Source of the DNA: Fragum whitleyi
Taxonomy: Eukaryota; Mollusca; Bivalvia; Cardiida; Cardiidae
DNA: 64,000 nt
Assembly: GCA_948146395.1 (NCBI GenBank)
Contig: OX411543.1
Span: forward strand, 21,802,026-21,866,025
Reading direction: 5' to 3'
A model generated the notes under the pieces. That model searched no databases. It was not told where the DNA came from and worked only from the letters and a program-made list of their open reading frames with translations. Below are positions 44,101-47,100 of the stretch, piece by piece (within the stretch, counting starts at the first letter, position 1; every line of letters begins with the position of its first letter). The translations under genes were made by a program, and so were the position numbers.

Positions 44101-47100
44101 GCACTTCGATTTCAATGTAACCTTAAATTGCTTTGTTGTTTCAGTATAACACGGTTTAAGATTTTGTAACCCAATTCAATGGCTCTGCGCAAAACAGTTG
44201 TAACTGCCTTTATTTTTATAGGCAGTTTCAACTGTTTTGCACTGAGCCATCAAATTATACCATATTTTTTTATGTTGCCATTATAGACATCAAGGGTGAA
44301 GCAATCTTCCTTCCAATAATTATTTTATCAGGTATAATGCACTACTGCACTGCATTATGCTTTATATTCCGTCTGCACCCAAACAGTGAGACAAGATTTG
44401 GGCCATAAAGTTCCGATTTTTTTCTCTCCATCATTCGTGCACACGCTCTGTGCCAGTTTATCTATGAGCCGTAACATTCCGGAAAATGCACCATCTCTGG
44501 TAAGTCAATTAATAACATTTTTCCTTGATAAACTGTAGAAACTGTCTTTGGTATAACCAAATATATAGCTAAGCTTTAGAAAAATCCAGATTTCTTCTTT
44601 CAGATAAAACAAGATTTGTTTGTGAACCAGTAATGCCCCGAAACAGCAAACTCATAATAAATTAGACATTGAAAGATGATGACCTTGTCACATGACATTG
44701 ACCTTGATACCAATAAATTGGTATCCTTAAGATGTCATAATGATCATCCCAAATATGAATAATATATCTTAAATAAGCTGGAAGTAATTGCCAATGCTAT
44801 GTTTTTTGATAAAGTTTTGCAGACAGATGGACAGACAGACAGGCAGACAACTTCAAAACATTGTGCCCCATATCTTTCGATGCAGGGGCATAAAAAGATG
44901 ATTTAAAGGGTCATTGCAAAACTATTCTATAATTATGTGTAAATCCTCTTGAAACTTTTGATTGGGGATGATGCCCTTTGGCTCATACCTGTTCTTGCTC
45001 AAAAATTTTATTTCAATGATGACCTTGACCCTTGACCTTGAACTATATCTACTGGGGCTATCATACTTTTTCTTTCAATATTTGCACATCTTCTTGTGAT
45101 GGAGCTAAACTGTTATTTTTTATTTTAATCTGGTAATAACATAGGAGAAATATTCTTGAATATCTCATTTTTTTTTAATTTGACCTTAACCTTGAACTTG
45201 AAGCTATCTAAAAATTTCATTCAAATGGCACATCGTCTCATGATGGAGATTAAGAGTGATAAATTATATTGAAATCCATCCATAGATGTAGGAGTCTTGC
45301 TCCAGGCAAGCTAAATTTCAGTATTTGACCTTGAGCTATACAAAAATGGCACATACTTATACCTCAACTGTCAGAAAGGCATAATAAACCCTCATCTTGC
45401 CGAATTCGAATTTGTTTGATTTCCAACAATTTGCTAATTTTGGTCTTTTCAAGTTTTCCCACATAGAATTTTGTAGAAAGCAGGCAGTGTAGGCTAAGGT
45501 CAGACTGCACAGATGTGCAGGCTGATCTTAGTCTATGATGCATTCAAAAGTTGCGAAATGTGGCAGGAAAAAATTGTGACAAGCATGATAAGGGTAAAGT
45601 TAAGCCAAAACTTAAAGAACTAAAAGAGAAATAAGTTGAATATTTCCACTGAAAAGAACTTTAAAGGAAACCATATCTTCTACATTAGATGACATCCCAG
45701 TTTGATGGACGCAGATAAGCAATCTTTCTAAATATCTCCTCACAAATCAACAGCTTTGTGCAATGTTCTGTTTAATAACTTCCCACATCTAATGATTCTG
45801 CACATGTTGAAATGCAACTTCTCTTATGTGAAGGCATTAAAAAAACGCCATCTACCCCTTCTGATTAGCAAGCAATCAAGAATCTTATTCCCACGAAATT
45901 TATACACCACCCACATTGTTGCTTGTCAATTATAAACAATTGTTGAAACATGCTTATTTGATTTATTCAATGTTATATTTCTTTTTATTTGAAGAGTATA
46001 TAACAATAACTCTGTAAAGTACTTTTTAAAAATTCTCATATTGTAACAAATTGATGATTTATGATTACTACAAGTCTTCTGATCATAATAACCAAAGTAT
46101 CATTTCTTTTCTGTTACCATTATGAATAAAGATGTATCATCATTCAGAATGATATTTTTTCTTAACCCTTTGCTGTTTAATCCCTGCTTTTTACGTGCCT
46201 GTGATTTTATAATTGAGAAAACATTGTGAAAAAAGAAGAAATTGCCCCTGACAAGCAATTTCTTCTTTTTCCACAATATTTTCTACCCTCCTGAATGGTT
46301 ATTTTTCAAATTAAATCCACTTTAAATTATCGTTTGCAAAACCTTTGAATTTGGACAGGTCCAAAATTTTGAAAAACAGGAAAGTTTTAAATTTGTATGC
46401 AGCACAAGCTGAATTCAGTTTCAAAAAGATTTGAAACAATGAAACTAAGAAGCACTTGTTTCTATGGTTGCATGGTAAATGATGACAACTACAATAATAA
46501 TTGAACGATACAATACAATTTAGACAAAGTTCACTTATTTGGTACATGCATGTTGTGTATCCTCTGTTCTTTAAAGAGGAAACTTTTTGGGAGAGATTAT
46601 ATCCTATAAATGCAAGATGTATCTACAGTAAGTCACAAGAGAAGAAAAAAATTTGGGTTGGATTACAAAGTAGACACTATGGTGGACTGGATAATAATTT
46701 CTCCCTTATCAAAAATTGGAATAATGTTTGCTCCCTTATCAACAGAATCAATCCTCATCTTTCAACAAAAGCTGGTTCCCAGATTTCAATTACTGAAAAT
46801 ATGGCCGTCAGCATTTCACTCTGCAAATACAATATGACAACAAGTAAATAATTACGGAGATAAGCCAGACTAGCTTATCAGTTACATTGTTACATGATTC
46901 GGTAGAATTTCTAGACACATGTATTGTGCATGCTTGTTGAGTGACAACCCAAGGCAGCTGGAGAATGATGATTTGTTACATATGAAGCTTAAATTACATT
47001 TGGATGCTGTCAGGAGTAAGGGGACCATTAAAACAAGAGCACAAACAATATGTGTGTGAAATATTATGAAAATTGGGTCATAGGACTGCATGGATATAAA

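Noticed and set aside
46501..46851. 116-codon plus-strand frame, the longest outside DDR and the repeats
   Set aside because: No family recognised, composition like the surrounding intron, and it overlaps another open frame in a shifted frame; treated as chance.
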